From the NCBI RefSeq assembly GCF_001544615.1, contig NZ_FCNV02000002.1, forward strand, positions 1 through 64,000: a DNA stretch of 64,000 bases. The letters are read 5' to 3'. A program made the translations under genes and the position numbers. This stretch comes from Caballeronia concitans. Lineage in GTDB: Bacteria > Pseudomonadota > Gammaproteobacteria > Burkholderiales > Burkholderiaceae. Position 1 is the first letter of the stretch; each line of letters starts with the position of its first letter. Shown here one piece after another: positions 45,213 to 53,755 of this stretch. The notes beneath the pieces are model-generated. The model saw nothing but the letters and a program-made list of their open reading frames with translations, did not search any database and was not told the DNA's origin.

Positions 45213-46679
45213 ATGGACAAGGCCATCTATAAGAACACTGCCATCAATCTCGTCGGCTTGGTGCTGCCTACTTTCGTATCGCTAGCGACGGTGCCGCTTT
45301 ACATTCATACGCTCGGACTTGAGCGATTCGGCGCCGTGGCATTTATATGGGTCTTAATCGATTACTTCAGTGTTCTTGGCTTTGCCTTGAGTGTTGCAGT
45401 ACAGAACCAGCTGTCGAGGGCCTACGCGCGCAACGAACTCGATTTTTGCCGAGATCTCGTCTGGACCGCGCTTTGGTCGAATCTTGCTATCGGCACTTTA
45501 GTTGGGATTTTGGTCTATGCGTCTGGACGAGCATATATCAATTATTTTATGGACCCTGGGTCCACGCTCAGACCGGAACTTCTTGCAGGGCTGCCTTGGC
45601 TCTCGCTAGCTGTTCCTGTCGCCAACGGATTGGCAGTGTCCGCTGCCGCACTTTCTGGGGCCGAACGTTTTGCTGCCTTCAACACCATACAGACGTCCGG
45701 CATTATTCTGTTCCAGGTGCTGCCGCTCGTATGCATGTCGCTGTTCGGGGCGACGGTAGATGTCTTGCTGGCATCTGCGTTGTTGATTCGTTCGCTCACC
45801 GCGATTCGAATGTTCCGTGAAGTAGCCGGTGTCCTCGATGCCGGGTCAGTGCGTTTGCCGAAATGGGCGGTAATCAAGGGCCTTGCCAATTTCGGCGGAT
45901 GGATGTTTGCGACGACTATCCTCACCCTAGTGACAGACTCGGCCGACCGCACCGTCGTGGGTGCGATGTCCGGTCCTCGGCTTGTTGCCTTTTACACCGT
46001 GCCGAAAAACCTGGTCATGCGTTTGAACATCGTTTCAATAGCGCTAGGCCGTTCGTTATTTCCGCGCCTTTCCGCTTCTAACGGAGAGCAAGCGAGGACC
46101 ATCACACAGCAATCGCTGGGTTTGTTGAATGCAATATTCACCCCCATCGCCATCATATCGATGATCGCAGTTGGCCCATTTCTTCAAGTCTGGGTCGGAG
46201 AGGGGCTTGCGTCTGTCTCGGCGCCAATCGCCCGCGTGCTAGTCATTGGAATGTGGCTGGGGGGGCAGGCAGACGTCACCCGAATTCTGGTTCAGTCGCA
46301 GGTGAGTGCAGCCGTGGCCGCGCGAGTATCGGCTATCCAATTGACGGCATATTTCTTACTTCTATGGTTCTCGATACAACAATTTGGCCTGCTAGGCGCC
46401 GCTGTCGCTACCGTCATCAGGGCGATGTTCGAGTATCTGCTGCTCGTTCACTTGTCGCACGTCGCATCGAGAAGCACCATTTTCCCTATGCTTGCGCAAC
46501 TCGCCATACTGCTCATCACGCTTCCGGTTACGAACGCGGCGTTAGGAAATGTTGCTGGATTAATCTCCGGTGCCGGGTGTGTCGCGATGAGTCTGCTTCT
46601 TTCAATGTCCACGTCGTCGGCTTTCCGCAGTCTTGCTAAAGGCTCCATCGGCAGGTTGTCGATGAGACGCCGAATATGA
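45213..46679 (+). CDS. Wzx-like polysaccharide repeat-unit flippase
   Basis: A 488-residue membrane protein of the MATE/Wzx type with about twelve to fourteen helices. The start AIYKNTAINLVGLVLPTFVS and segments TLGLERFGAVAFIW and LANFGGWMFATTI are typical of RfbX/Wzx proteins. It would flip the undecaprenyl-linked repeat unit to the periplasm for the polymerase. The ATG at 45213 is chosen because GGAG lies eight bases upstream; a start at 45207 has only a 2-base spacing. It ends the plus-strand operon. No export protein Wza follows. Confidence 0.88.
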   Translation: MDKAIYKNTAINLVGLVLPTFVSLATVPLYIHTLGLERFGAVAFIWVLIDYFSVLGFALSVAVQNQLSRAYARNELDFCRDLVWTALWSNLAIGTLVGILVYASGRAYINYFMDPGSTLRPELLAGLPWLSLAVPVANGLAVSAAALSGAERFAAFNTIQTSGIILFQVLPLVCMSLFGATVDVLLASALLIRSLTAIRMFREVAGVLDAGSVRLPKWAVIKGLANFGGWMFATTILTLVTDSADRTVVGAMSGPRLVAFYTVPKNLVMRLNIVSIALGRSLFPRLSASNGEQARTITQQSLGLLNAIFTPIAIISMIAVGPFLQVWVGEGLASVSAPIARVLVIGMWLGGQADVTRILVQSQVSAAVAARVSAIQLTAYFLLLWFSIQQFGLLGAAVATVIRAMFEYLLLVHLSHVASRSTIFPMLAQLAILLITLPVTNAALGNVAGLISGAGCVAMSLLLSMSTSSAFRSLAKGSIGRLSMRRRI

Positions 46680-46777
46680 ATGAGAGCGACGCGGTAATGG
46701 ATATTTGTCAGCGGTGGCAACGCCCTTTATAGGTTCAAACAGAAGACGATGATCGCTTCCGGGAGCGCAGAAAGCTC

Positions 46778-47029
46778 ATGAAGATAACAGGTCCGATGAG
46801 GCCCGAGCACGGGTCCTATGAGAAGGTATTGGTGCTGGTCGAGCGGGCAGACGCCTTGCGCTTGCAGATGGTGGCTGTCCCCGTCAAGGATTTACGCCAT
46901 CTCCTGAGGCTGTGTGAGAGCGTCAGCGCGCAACGAGCACTTCGGGTCGCTGGCAATTCATGCGAACGCGAGGTGGCGATCGATACGCAAGAGTCGGAGG
47001 CGACGTTCTTTCCTCGGATAGGAAGCTAG
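46778..47029 (+). CDS. Possible small hypothetical protein (83 residues)
   Basis: An isolated ORF beginning MKITGPMRPEHGSYEKVLVL after a poorly placed GGGAG. It has no recognisable domain and no membrane segment. It sits between the Wzx gene and the ATP-grasp gene (opposite strand), where the remaining bases (46680-47118) hold nothing else I can identify. It may be non-coding. Confidence 0.3.
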   Translation: MKITGPMRPEHGSYEKVLVLVERADALRLQMVAVPVKDLRHLLRLCESVSAQRALRVAGNSCEREVAIDTQESEATFFPRIGS

Positions 47030-47118
47030 AGAAGGCGCCTGCGGAACGGGCGACCATGACTTCATCGCAGCGATGGCGCAAGCCGTCCCCGGATTGCGTC
47101 GCTACGGGCGCGACAATA

Positions 47119-48327
47119 TCATCCGATGGCCTTGCCGCCGAAACTTTTTTTCTGTTGAGGCAAGCGTGCTCTTTTACCCGAAGTGATCATTAGTCTACGC
47201 AGCGGGTTGACCAACAGGTAGTGCTGCAAGGCTGGCAGCGGATCATCCCAACGGAAATATCCGTCGACAAATCGACTCACAGAGCTACGCAAGTGACTCG
47301 GAAGGACTTCACTGATGGTGGCGCGCCATGCGACATTCTCTAGCGCCACACCTCCCTGAATCAGTGGAATGCCGAGATCATGGAAAAATGCCGCAGCGGG
47401 AATGTTCGTGCCGCAAAGTGTGGCGATCTCTTCTTGCCAGTCGGTCCGGCCAATGGTCGGCTCCACCATGAAGAACTGCTTTTTAGATTCGTCCCACTTA
47501 TATTCCATACTCGCCATACCCACAAGGTTAGCTCGCTCCGCAAAATCCAACGTTATCGGCTCGAGGACGGAACGTGCTTCCGGCGCAGCGACGCATATGG
47601 CAGTGCTGCCCACATTGACCGGCTCGCTCGACAGCTTACGGCCCGTAAATGCAGCGGCCACTCGTCCGTCTGAACTGCGATAGAACAGCGTGAAGTATAT
47701 GTTGGAGTCGGGCCCATTTATCCATTCCTGTGCGACGATACGCGTCCCGGCGTCGAGCGTTGAACTAACCCGTTCGCGTACGTCTGCCAATGTGTCCGCC
47801 CGAACGGCCCTATCTATTTTTCCACTCAATGCAGCGCGTTTGTCGTCGGGCTTCAATACGCATGGAAAAGTGAAGTCGGCTAGCATTTCGACGTCCTGTG
47901 GCGTTTCCAGCACAACTGATCGAGGCACAGGGAACCCATGGATTAGACAGAACCGGTGAAACGTCGACTTGTCGCTTAGATCTTCGACACATGACCGGTC
48001 GGGCAGGGTGAAACGAAACCACTTGGACAGCTCTTCCCGGTTTTCAGAAACAGAGTGGACTGTTTCCTCGAGCGTAAGGAAGAGCGCCGGCGGCTGAGAG
48101 AATGTTTTTCCTAAAGCGACCATATCCTCGACGAAGTCATCGCCGGTATAGCTCCTGATCAGTCGAGACGATGCGTGTCGGGACCAAAGTGCGGCGCCGG
48201 TGTATCTCGTCCCGACAACCGTCGTGCGAATTCCTGCGCTTCCTAAGGACCGGACAACGCCGAGCCCGTTCAGGGAGCAGCCAAGTACCACTGCCTCGCG
48301 CGAAAAGGACGTTCTCATTGTTGCCAT
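47119..48327 (-). CDS. ATP-grasp family ligase
   Basis: A 402-residue cytosolic protein. It shows an N-terminal Rossmann-like half (AVVLGCSLNGLGVVRSLGSA) and an ATP-grasp core with FPCVLKPDDKRAALSGK (lysine and glycine-rich loop) and EWINGPDSN. The late metal-binding segment carries MEYKWDESKKQFFMVEPTIG. Such ligases join a carboxylate to an amine or thiol; in polysaccharide loci they can amidate uronic acids or make acyl substituents. The ATG at 48327 has AAAGGA eight bases upstream; earlier codons in the frame look non-coding. It is convergent with wzx. Confidence 0.82.
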   Translation of the reverse strand: MATMRTSFSREAVVLGCSLNGLGVVRSLGSAGIRTTVVGTRYTGAALWSRHASSRLIRSYTGDDFVEDMVALGKTFSQPPALFLTLEETVHSVSENREELSKWFRFTLPDRSCVEDLSDKSTFHRFCLIHGFPVPRSVVLETPQDVEMLADFTFPCVLKPDDKRAALSGKIDRAVRADTLADVRERVSSTLDAGTRIVAQEWINGPDSNIYFTLFYRSSDGRVAAAFTGRKLSSEPVNVGSTAICVAAPEARSVLEPITLDFAERANLVGMASMEYKWDESKKQFFMVEPTIGRTDWQEEIATLCGTNIPAAAFFHDLGIPLIQGGVALENVAWRATISEVLPSHLRSSVSRFVDGYFRWDDPLPALQHYLLVNPLRRLMITSGKRARLPQQKKSFGGKAIG

Positions 48328-48830
48328 AGCCGAATCCTTTGTTTGTGACACCGGATGTTGAGAGAGGCCGATGCAAAGACGACCAAGCGATGCGATCGAG
48401 GATTTCGTCCAGAACTCGTGTGATCGATAAGACAGAGAGCACCAGGACGAACTATACTCGAGCAATATTCACTAGGCGAGATATAAAGAACTCCGTACGA
48501 TTGACATCGTTCGATTCGTTTTTGTTTAAACAATCCGAACGATCGATCGTCACCGTCGGGCGTTTGCCGCGCTGATTCGCCTTGCGGGAGTTGCGGAGCA
48601 AGCTCAGCTAGAACGTTTTATGAAGACCCGATGGAAAAGGCGCCCTTCCGCGAAGTTCACCTTCGATTGACAGTCCTTATCGAGACATCAAACTTACTAC
48701 GGCATGCACGTCTGCCTGTCACGACAGCTATTTTAGTTAGCGAAGTTTCTCAGTTACTGCCGCGATACGGAGTAAAGTAACACCAGGCCGTCCGTACACC
48801 TTAGCGTATGTGGCTGTGAGGAAATTTTAT
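48328..48830. other. Intergenic region before the beta-helix gene
   Basis: About 500 AT-rich bases with the divergent promoters of the ATP-grasp gene (minus) and the beta-helix gene (plus). No ORF with a recognisable product. No clear promoter elements or operator by eye. Confidence 0.45.
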
Positions 48831-50546
48831 ATGATAGATTCTGGTTCGCGCACGCGGAGGCGCAGGTGGATATTTCGTCTACCGATAGTAGGGATGGTCG
48901 TCATGCTCCCCCTGACCAATCGGTTCGCCAGCGCTGCCACGACGGAGAGTGATACTTCCAGAGCCCAATGGGCAAATCCTAGAGACTTCGGTGCAATAGC
49001 GGACGGCGCTTCGCATCCTTTATCCAGCCGATACGCCACCCTTGCCGCAGCGCGATCTGTTTATCCGTTCGCTGCGCATCTCATGCAAGAGATCGATTTT
49101 TGTGCGATCCAGGCTGCGATACTTAGCGGCGCACCAGTTAGTCTTTCGTCGGGTCGCTTCCGCGTCGATGACACGGTTTATATTCCGAGCGGCACGGTTA
49201 TCGCGGGAGAAGGTGATAGCACCGTGCTCATTTGGACGAGGTCGGTACATTCGTCGGACGTCTTCTCCATGTTTCTTGCCGAACGCGTAACTAGAATTCA
49301 AATGACAGACTTCTCCGTGGCCGACGTGAGCGGTTCGGTTGGCGGATATGTTGTGGTGGGTTACAACGTGAGACAGTTGACTATCGCGCGAGTGTCGACG
49401 ACAGGCATGGCAGTCGCCGCCTTTATGCCGGCGCGCGACGCGTATGATTCGTATGACAGGGTAAATATCGACGAGAACGACGTCCGCTTCAACGGCAGTG
49501 CGTCGTTGGCGGTAAGTCAATGCAATGCCCGCGATGTCGCGCGAAGCGATTCGCCGCGCGCGGCGGTACTTTTGCGATACTGTACTCGGTGGTCGGTCGT
49601 CGATTGCACTTTCCTTGACGTGCCTTTTGGAGTGCAGTGGTGGGGAGGCGATTCTAACCCTCGATTCGACGGCGCTTCGACCAAGCAACGCAAGTGCATG
49701 TATGGAACTGTAACGAACGTAAAGACAGCGAATTGTATTGCCGGTGTTTGGGGATCGATGGGCCAAGGTGTGACGGTGTCGCGTTGTAACGTCGAAAATG
49801 CCACGGATGTCGGGATTGACTTCGAAGGCTGCGTGGACTGTGTGGCCAGCGAGAACGAGGTCAGCCGGTGCGCGAACGGTAACTTTACGATTTTTGGCCT
49901 GAATTTGCGGATTACGATGGTCGGAAACACCTCGACGCAGTTCCAGTCGAATTTCCCGCACCTGCGCGTCTATAACGAAACTCAAGGGGTGGAAAATCGG
50001 TCACTAAACGTCGAGCAGAATAAATTCTCGACAAACGGCGCCGTAGGATCCGTGGACACTGACCACGGCTGCGTCGAATCGCTGAACTTTACTGGGAACC
50101 AGCTAGCTGACACGAGAATCCACTTCGTCGCCAACAATCTTCGGTGGATAACAGTTGCGGATAACGTCATGACTTTCACGCGACCGATTCCGACGCCATC
50201 AAGCGCAGTGGAAATCGGTCAGATTCACAACGGAGGCCAGGTCGTTGTCGAAAGGAACTCAATTGTTTCCAGCGTCGTTCAGCAAAGTTCGACGCCGGCG
50301 CTTTATCTGTGGTCAGACGATTATAACTACGATGCGAACTTTCATGTTTCTGGGAACCGGATCATGGGCTTCAGTATCGACCTGATCACAGACAATTTTG
50401 GAAGGAATTCGGGCGTTACCAGTAATTTCCTGATTGAGAAGAACGCCTTACCTTCGGGCATATACCGAAAGTACGACCATGGAGCGCGAAGGAGCCGGTC
50501 AGTGCTGCGCGGTAATAGCGGGGTGGCAGACTGGACTTCCGAGTAG
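48831..50546 (+). CDS. Secreted right-handed beta-helix protein (pectate-lyase superfamily-like)
   Basis: A protein of about 571 residues. The N-terminus has an Arg-rich stretch (RTRRRRWIFRLP) before a hydrophobic segment, similar to a twin-arginine or ordinary signal. The start of the mature part (NPRDFGAIADGASH) is the classic pectate-lyase-3/glycosyl-hydrolase-28-like entry motif. Repeated N-x-[VI]-x-x-N segments mark the beta-helix rungs. Such proteins in polysaccharide loci act as lyases, epimerases or hydrolases on the polymer. No catalytic residues could be pinned down, so the activity is unknown. The ATG at 48831 (GAGG upstream) is preferred over a GTG at 48810. Confidence 0.8.
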   Translation: MIDSGSRTRRRRWIFRLPIVGMVVMLPLTNRFASAATTESDTSRAQWANPRDFGAIADGASHPLSSRYATLAAARSVYPFAAHLMQEIDFCAIQAAILSGAPVSLSSGRFRVDDTVYIPSGTVIAGEGDSTVLIWTRSVHSSDVFSMFLAERVTRIQMTDFSVADVSGSVGGYVVVGYNVRQLTIARVSTTGMAVAAFMPARDAYDSYDRVNIDENDVRFNGSASLAVSQCNARDVARSDSPRAAVLLRYCTRWSVVDCTFLDVPFGVQWWGGDSNPRFDGASTKQRKCMYGTVTNVKTANCIAGVWGSMGQGVTVSRCNVENATDVGIDFEGCVDCVASENEVSRCANGNFTIFGLNLRITMVGNTSTQFQSNFPHLRVYNETQGVENRSLNVEQNKFSTNGAVGSVDTDHGCVESLNFTGNQLADTRIHFVANNLRWITVADNVMTFTRPIPTPSSAVEIGQIHNGGQVVVERNSIVSSVVQQSSTPALYLWSDDYNYDANFHVSGNRIMGFSIDLITDNFGRNSGVTSNFLIEKNALPSGIYRKYDHGARRSRSVLRGNSGVADWTSE

Positions 50547-50564
50547 CCGTTTGCCCGGTCAACG

Positions 50565-50960
50565 GCGCACTCAACCGCAGTGAGTGACGGTGCTTTCATC
50601 GGTCACGCCGGTGATGAGCACCGGCGCGAGTTTGCGCATGACATCGGGTGCATCGCGATGTCGATTGCCGACTCCGATGATCCGCGGGCATCAGCGCTAA
50701 CGAAAACGGATAGTTACACGGCGCCACAATGCCGCTCGGAACGCATCCAGCGCTGCAGACGCCGCTGTAAATAGTCGATCCCATTAACGAGCGTCAGCAA
50801 TCGCGTGATCGCGGTCTCGTGCGTCGCGCGATGACCGAAGTCCGCTTGTATCGCGCGCTCGATGTCGCTCCTGCCCGAGATGAGCGCTTCGTCAGGTCGC
50901 TGCGTCGGAGTTGTGCGTGAATAGAGTCGGACAAGATCATGTAAGCGGATGCAGCCTTTA
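50565..50960 (-). pseudogene. Decayed (coniferyl-type) aldehyde dehydrogenase gene
   Basis: On the minus strand, about 50930-50720 encode SGRSDIERAIQADFGHRATH and then ETAITRLLTLVNGIDYLQRR before a stop. This matches the N-terminal helical region of coniferyl aldehyde dehydrogenases. In another frame, PSGIVAPCNYPFSLAL follows, resembling the substrate-channel motif PxGVVGxxxPWNYP. Further on, KLAPVLITGVTDESTVTH resembles the late region of the same family. The frames shift and most of the 470-residue enzyme is missing, so this is a remnant with internal deletion. Confidence 0.72.
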
Positions 50961-50970
50961 TCGCGCGGGC

Positions 50971-51747
50971 CTAGAACCGATAGAGCACGGACGCCATGCC
51001 GTTGAGATCGAGGCGGCGCTCAGTAATAGGGCTATTGGCTGCCGAGTGTTCGAGGCGTCCGATCACCGCTGTGACGTTCGCCGACCAATGCGAATCGAAT
51101 TGATAAGTGGCGTTCAAGTTCATGTGAACATCGCGCAAGCCGGAACTCGTCGCATATTGAGGCAGACCCGACGCCGCGCTTTCCTGCGAGTTCACGCCGA
51201 AGAAGGTCTTCGTATAGGTCGCGTTCGCCCACGTGACGCCCGGTCCCACGGAAATCAGCAGCTTGCCGAGCGGCGCCGATGCGAGCGCATCGACCGTTGC
51301 GGTGAGACCTTGTCCGGTGCCGGCGATGTCCTGATAGATTGCCGCTGCGCCGGTGAACGCCCACCAGGTGTATTCGGCGAAGAGCCTCAGCTTCGGTCCA
51401 TAGCGCACATCGGGAAGGCCCTTAAGGCGTGCATCGTCGGATGCACTTCGCGACTGAAAGTCGAAACTCAGCGACGCACCCACGTGGTAATTTTCGCCGC
51501 GCAGCGCATTCACGCCGAGCACGTCGGGACCTTGCGAGAACACGCGGTCCTTCCAGGAGATGTCCTGCGCCGGAAACGGCAGGAACTGAAGCTGCGATGA
51601 ACCGGGGAACTTCGGAAACACATACAGGCCCGGCCCGATGGATACCTTCCAGTCGCTCGCGGCTTGCGCTTCATCTGCGTGCGCTACGCTCCCGAGGCCG
51701 GACATCGCAAAGACAATGACGGCTGCCGATATGAGCTTGCGCTTCAT
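50971..51747 (-). CDS. MipA/OmpV family outer-membrane protein
   Basis: A 258-residue protein with a signal peptide (VIVFAMSGLGSVAHADEA) and alternating beta strands ending in an aromatic C-terminal residue (VLYRF), as required for Bam-dependent barrel insertion. The inner segments GPGLYVFPKFPGSS, GPGVTWANATYTKTFFGV and MNLNATYQFDSHW fit MipA/OmpV. MipA in E. coli binds murein enzymes; OmpV proteins act as porins or adhesins. The start overlaps the upstream hydrolase stop by four bases. Confidence 0.88.
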   Translation of the reverse strand: MKRKLISAAVIVFAMSGLGSVAHADEAQAASDWKVSIGPGLYVFPKFPGSSQLQFLPFPAQDISWKDRVFSQGPDVLGVNALRGENYHVGASLSFDFQSRSASDDARLKGLPDVRYGPKLRLFAEYTWWAFTGAAAIYQDIAGTGQGLTATVDALASAPLGKLLISVGPGVTWANATYTKTFFGVNSQESAASGLPQYATSSGLRDVHMNLNATYQFDSHWSANVTAVIGRLEHSAANSPITERRLDLNGMASVLYRF

Positions 51748-52625
51748 GCTTTCTCCGCCACGGTCGCGAGTTGCCTCAAGCGACGCGCAAGCGCGCGCGA
51801 CACGACCGGCGTGGGATTGTTACTCGAGTCCGATGCCGCCGCGCTTTCGCGCAGAAAGAGCGCACATTCCCGCGCAACGGCTTCGCGTTCGTTATCGGAT
51901 GTGATCATGTGATATGAATCGTCGAGCCAGATCGTGCGCATGAACGACGCACCGACATTCGCCGCGACGAAGCGCGCGTTGTGCGGGCTCGACGTTTCGT
52001 CGTCGATGGCGTGAATGAGAAGACAGTCTGCGCTGATGTTCTTGAGCTTCTTGCGCACCGAGCGCGCGAGGCGGCTCGCTTCGTGCAGCGCGGGCATGGA
52101 GATGGATGCAGGCCCGACTTCGCTGATCTGATTCTTTTGCATGGCGCGCGCGATCTTCAGGCGCAATGCTTCATTGCGCAAGCCATAGGGTTCGCGCTCG
52201 CGATACCGATAACGCGAGCGCAGCGGCGTGTAATACACGTAGTCGAGCAAGAAGCGGTACCAGGGGATTGCCCAGCCGTCGTAGTTGAGCGTGATCGACA
52301 GCAGCAGCATCGCGCGAGCGGCGGGCCGTTCGTGGGCCACGGCGGCGGCCAGCGTCGCGCCCATCGAAAGGCCGCACACGGACACGTGGCGGTATCGTGA
52401 GGCGAGTGTGTCGAATTCGGCGACGGCCGCGTCGATCCAATGCTCCATGTTCTCGTGTCCACTGCCGGCGCTGTAGCCGCTCAGCGTGGGTGTGTGGACG
52501 ATGAATCCTTCGTCGGAGAGCAGTCGCGCAAGAAAGCGCAATTCGAGCGGTGAGCTCGACAGGCCGTGAAGCAAAAGCACGGCGTGGCTGTTGCCGTTTG
52601 CGGCGGGCATGGGTGGCGTGTTCAA
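51744..52625 (-). CDS. Alpha/beta hydrolase (carboxylesterase/lipase-like)
   Basis: A 293-residue alpha/beta hydrolase. Oxyanion-hole loop LLLHGLSSSP (residues 17-26), nucleophile elbow GLSMG with Ser87, acid Asp208/209 in HAIDDETSS, and His239 in DDSYHMI complete a catalytic triad. The lack of a signal peptide places it in the cytosol. Substrate unknown; carboxylesterases of this kind hydrolyse short acyl esters. The stop codon overlaps the MipA start (ATGA), and the start follows the DUF4118 gene's stop by two bases. Confidence 0.88.
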   Translation of the reverse strand: MNTPPMPAANGNSHAVLLLHGLSSSPLELRFLARLLSDEGFIVHTPTLSGYSAGSGHENMEHWIDAAVAEFDTLASRYRHVSVCGLSMGATLAAAVAHERPAARAMLLLSITLNYDGWAIPWYRFLLDYVYYTPLRSRYRYREREPYGLRNEALRLKIARAMQKNQISEVGPASISMPALHEASRLARSVRKKLKNISADCLLIHAIDDETSSPHNARFVAANVGASFMRTIWLDDSYHMITSDNEREAVARECALFLRESAAASDSSNNPTPVVSRALARRLRQLATVAEKA

Positions 52626-52627
52626 GG

Positions 52628-53428
52628 TCAGTCTTCCGCTCGCAGAACGAGGAATTCGCCGGATGGCGTGATGAAGCGCTCACAGATGCATTCCATCGAT
52701 CGCCAATTATTTCGGTCTGCAGATAAAAATCGCATGCGATGATGGCCCGGCGTGAGTCGATCGCTGACGCGCGCGAGATCTTCTCGGTGCACGTGCGCAT
52801 GCATCGCGCCATAGGCGATGCCCGTGTTGAACGGGGTATCGTCGATCACGCCGTTCGACGTGGCTGTCGCCGCTGCGGCCACGAGGCTGCCAGGCGACGC
52901 GCTGTTCGCCGGATCGAGCGCCTTGATGAGAACGAGTGCGTGGTGATATTGCGCGATGTGATGCAGCATTCGATGCATATCGTCTGTCGCGCGGCGGTTG
53001 AGCAGCCGCTCGTTGTCGTGGCGGAGCAGCATTTCGTAGCGCGACTGCGCCACCGCGGCCAGCAGCTCGGCGCGATACTGCGCGCGTCGCAAGCGCTCGA
53101 CGAGCGCAATGATGGCGATGGTGATGAGCGGATAAGAGACGAGCAGGCGAACGTCCGAGGCGTCGATGACGTCGAAGCGGCCGTACGGAGGCACGAATAG
53201 ATAGTCGGCGAGGCAGAGGCCGGCCAGCATCAGGCAGAGCGCGGGCCCGAGGCCGCAATAGGATTCGACGAGCACGGCGGCCAGAAAGAATGCAGTGCCG
53301 GGCATGACCGGACCGAGCAGCGGATGTAACAATGACCGCACGATGAAGGCCGCAGCGAGCGCGGCCGCTGCGATGAGCCATCGTCTGGGGCCGCGAGGCG
53401 CCCATCGACGGGAATTGCTTACTTGCAT
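52628..53428 (-). CDS. Membrane protein with DUF4118 (KdpD-like) sensor domain
   Basis: A 266-residue protein. Residues 15-105 carry four membrane helices typical of DUF4118 (AAAFIVRSLLHPLLGP, TAFFLAAVLVESYCGLGPAL, LAGLCLADYLFVPP, LVSYPLITIAIIALVE). A coiled coil follows (LRRAQYRAELLAAVAQSRYE). The C-terminal 120 residues are soluble and unrecognised. In KdpD-type kinases this domain precedes the kinase core; here no kinase is attached, so it may be a sensor stub or a scaffold. First of three tightly packed genes with the hydrolase and MipA. Confidence 0.8.
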   Translation of the reverse strand: MQVSNSRRWAPRGPRRWLIAAAALAAAFIVRSLLHPLLGPVMPGTAFFLAAVLVESYCGLGPALCLMLAGLCLADYLFVPPYGRFDVIDASDVRLLVSYPLITIAIIALVERLRRAQYRAELLAAVAQSRYEMLLRHDNERLLNRRATDDMHRMLHHIAQYHHALVLIKALDPANSASPGSLVAAAATATSNGVIDDTPFNTGIAYGAMHAHVHREDLARVSDRLTPGHHRMRFLSADRNNWRSMECICERFITPSGEFLVLRAED

Positions 53429-53755
53429 TTGCTTGACAGTTTATTAACGATCATCTTGAGCAACGGCTACAAAATTGGAAGCCGGACTTTCGAGGCGTCG
53501 GTGCGTAAAGGGGGGCGCAAACAGGGTGTTGCGTCGGCCATCTTCGAGCAGCGGGTGCAAGGTCGCAATGGTACTGCAAGGCGACAAACGGTGAGAGAAA
53601 GGGCGGTAACGAATTCGAAAGGTACTTGTATGTAATTTCCGGTGACATTACTTGATGAAACCTTCGGTGTCCGAACGATCGTGTTGCCCGGCGTTCACGA
53701 ACTTGCTCGCTTGAATAAGCCGAGGCGCGACCAATCGGCGGCGAACGGACCGGCA
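53429..53755. other. Intergenic region between GGDEF-EAL gene and DUF4118 operon
   Basis: About 330 bases on the minus-strand path from the end of the GGDEF-EAL gene to the start of the DUF4118 gene. It should contain the promoter of the three-gene unit. Nothing else recognisable. Confidence 0.45.

Noticed and set aside
38249-50546. Complete genomic island with integrase or attachment sites
   Set aside because: No integrase, tRNA or flanking direct repeat was found; only base composition and gene content suggest transfer.
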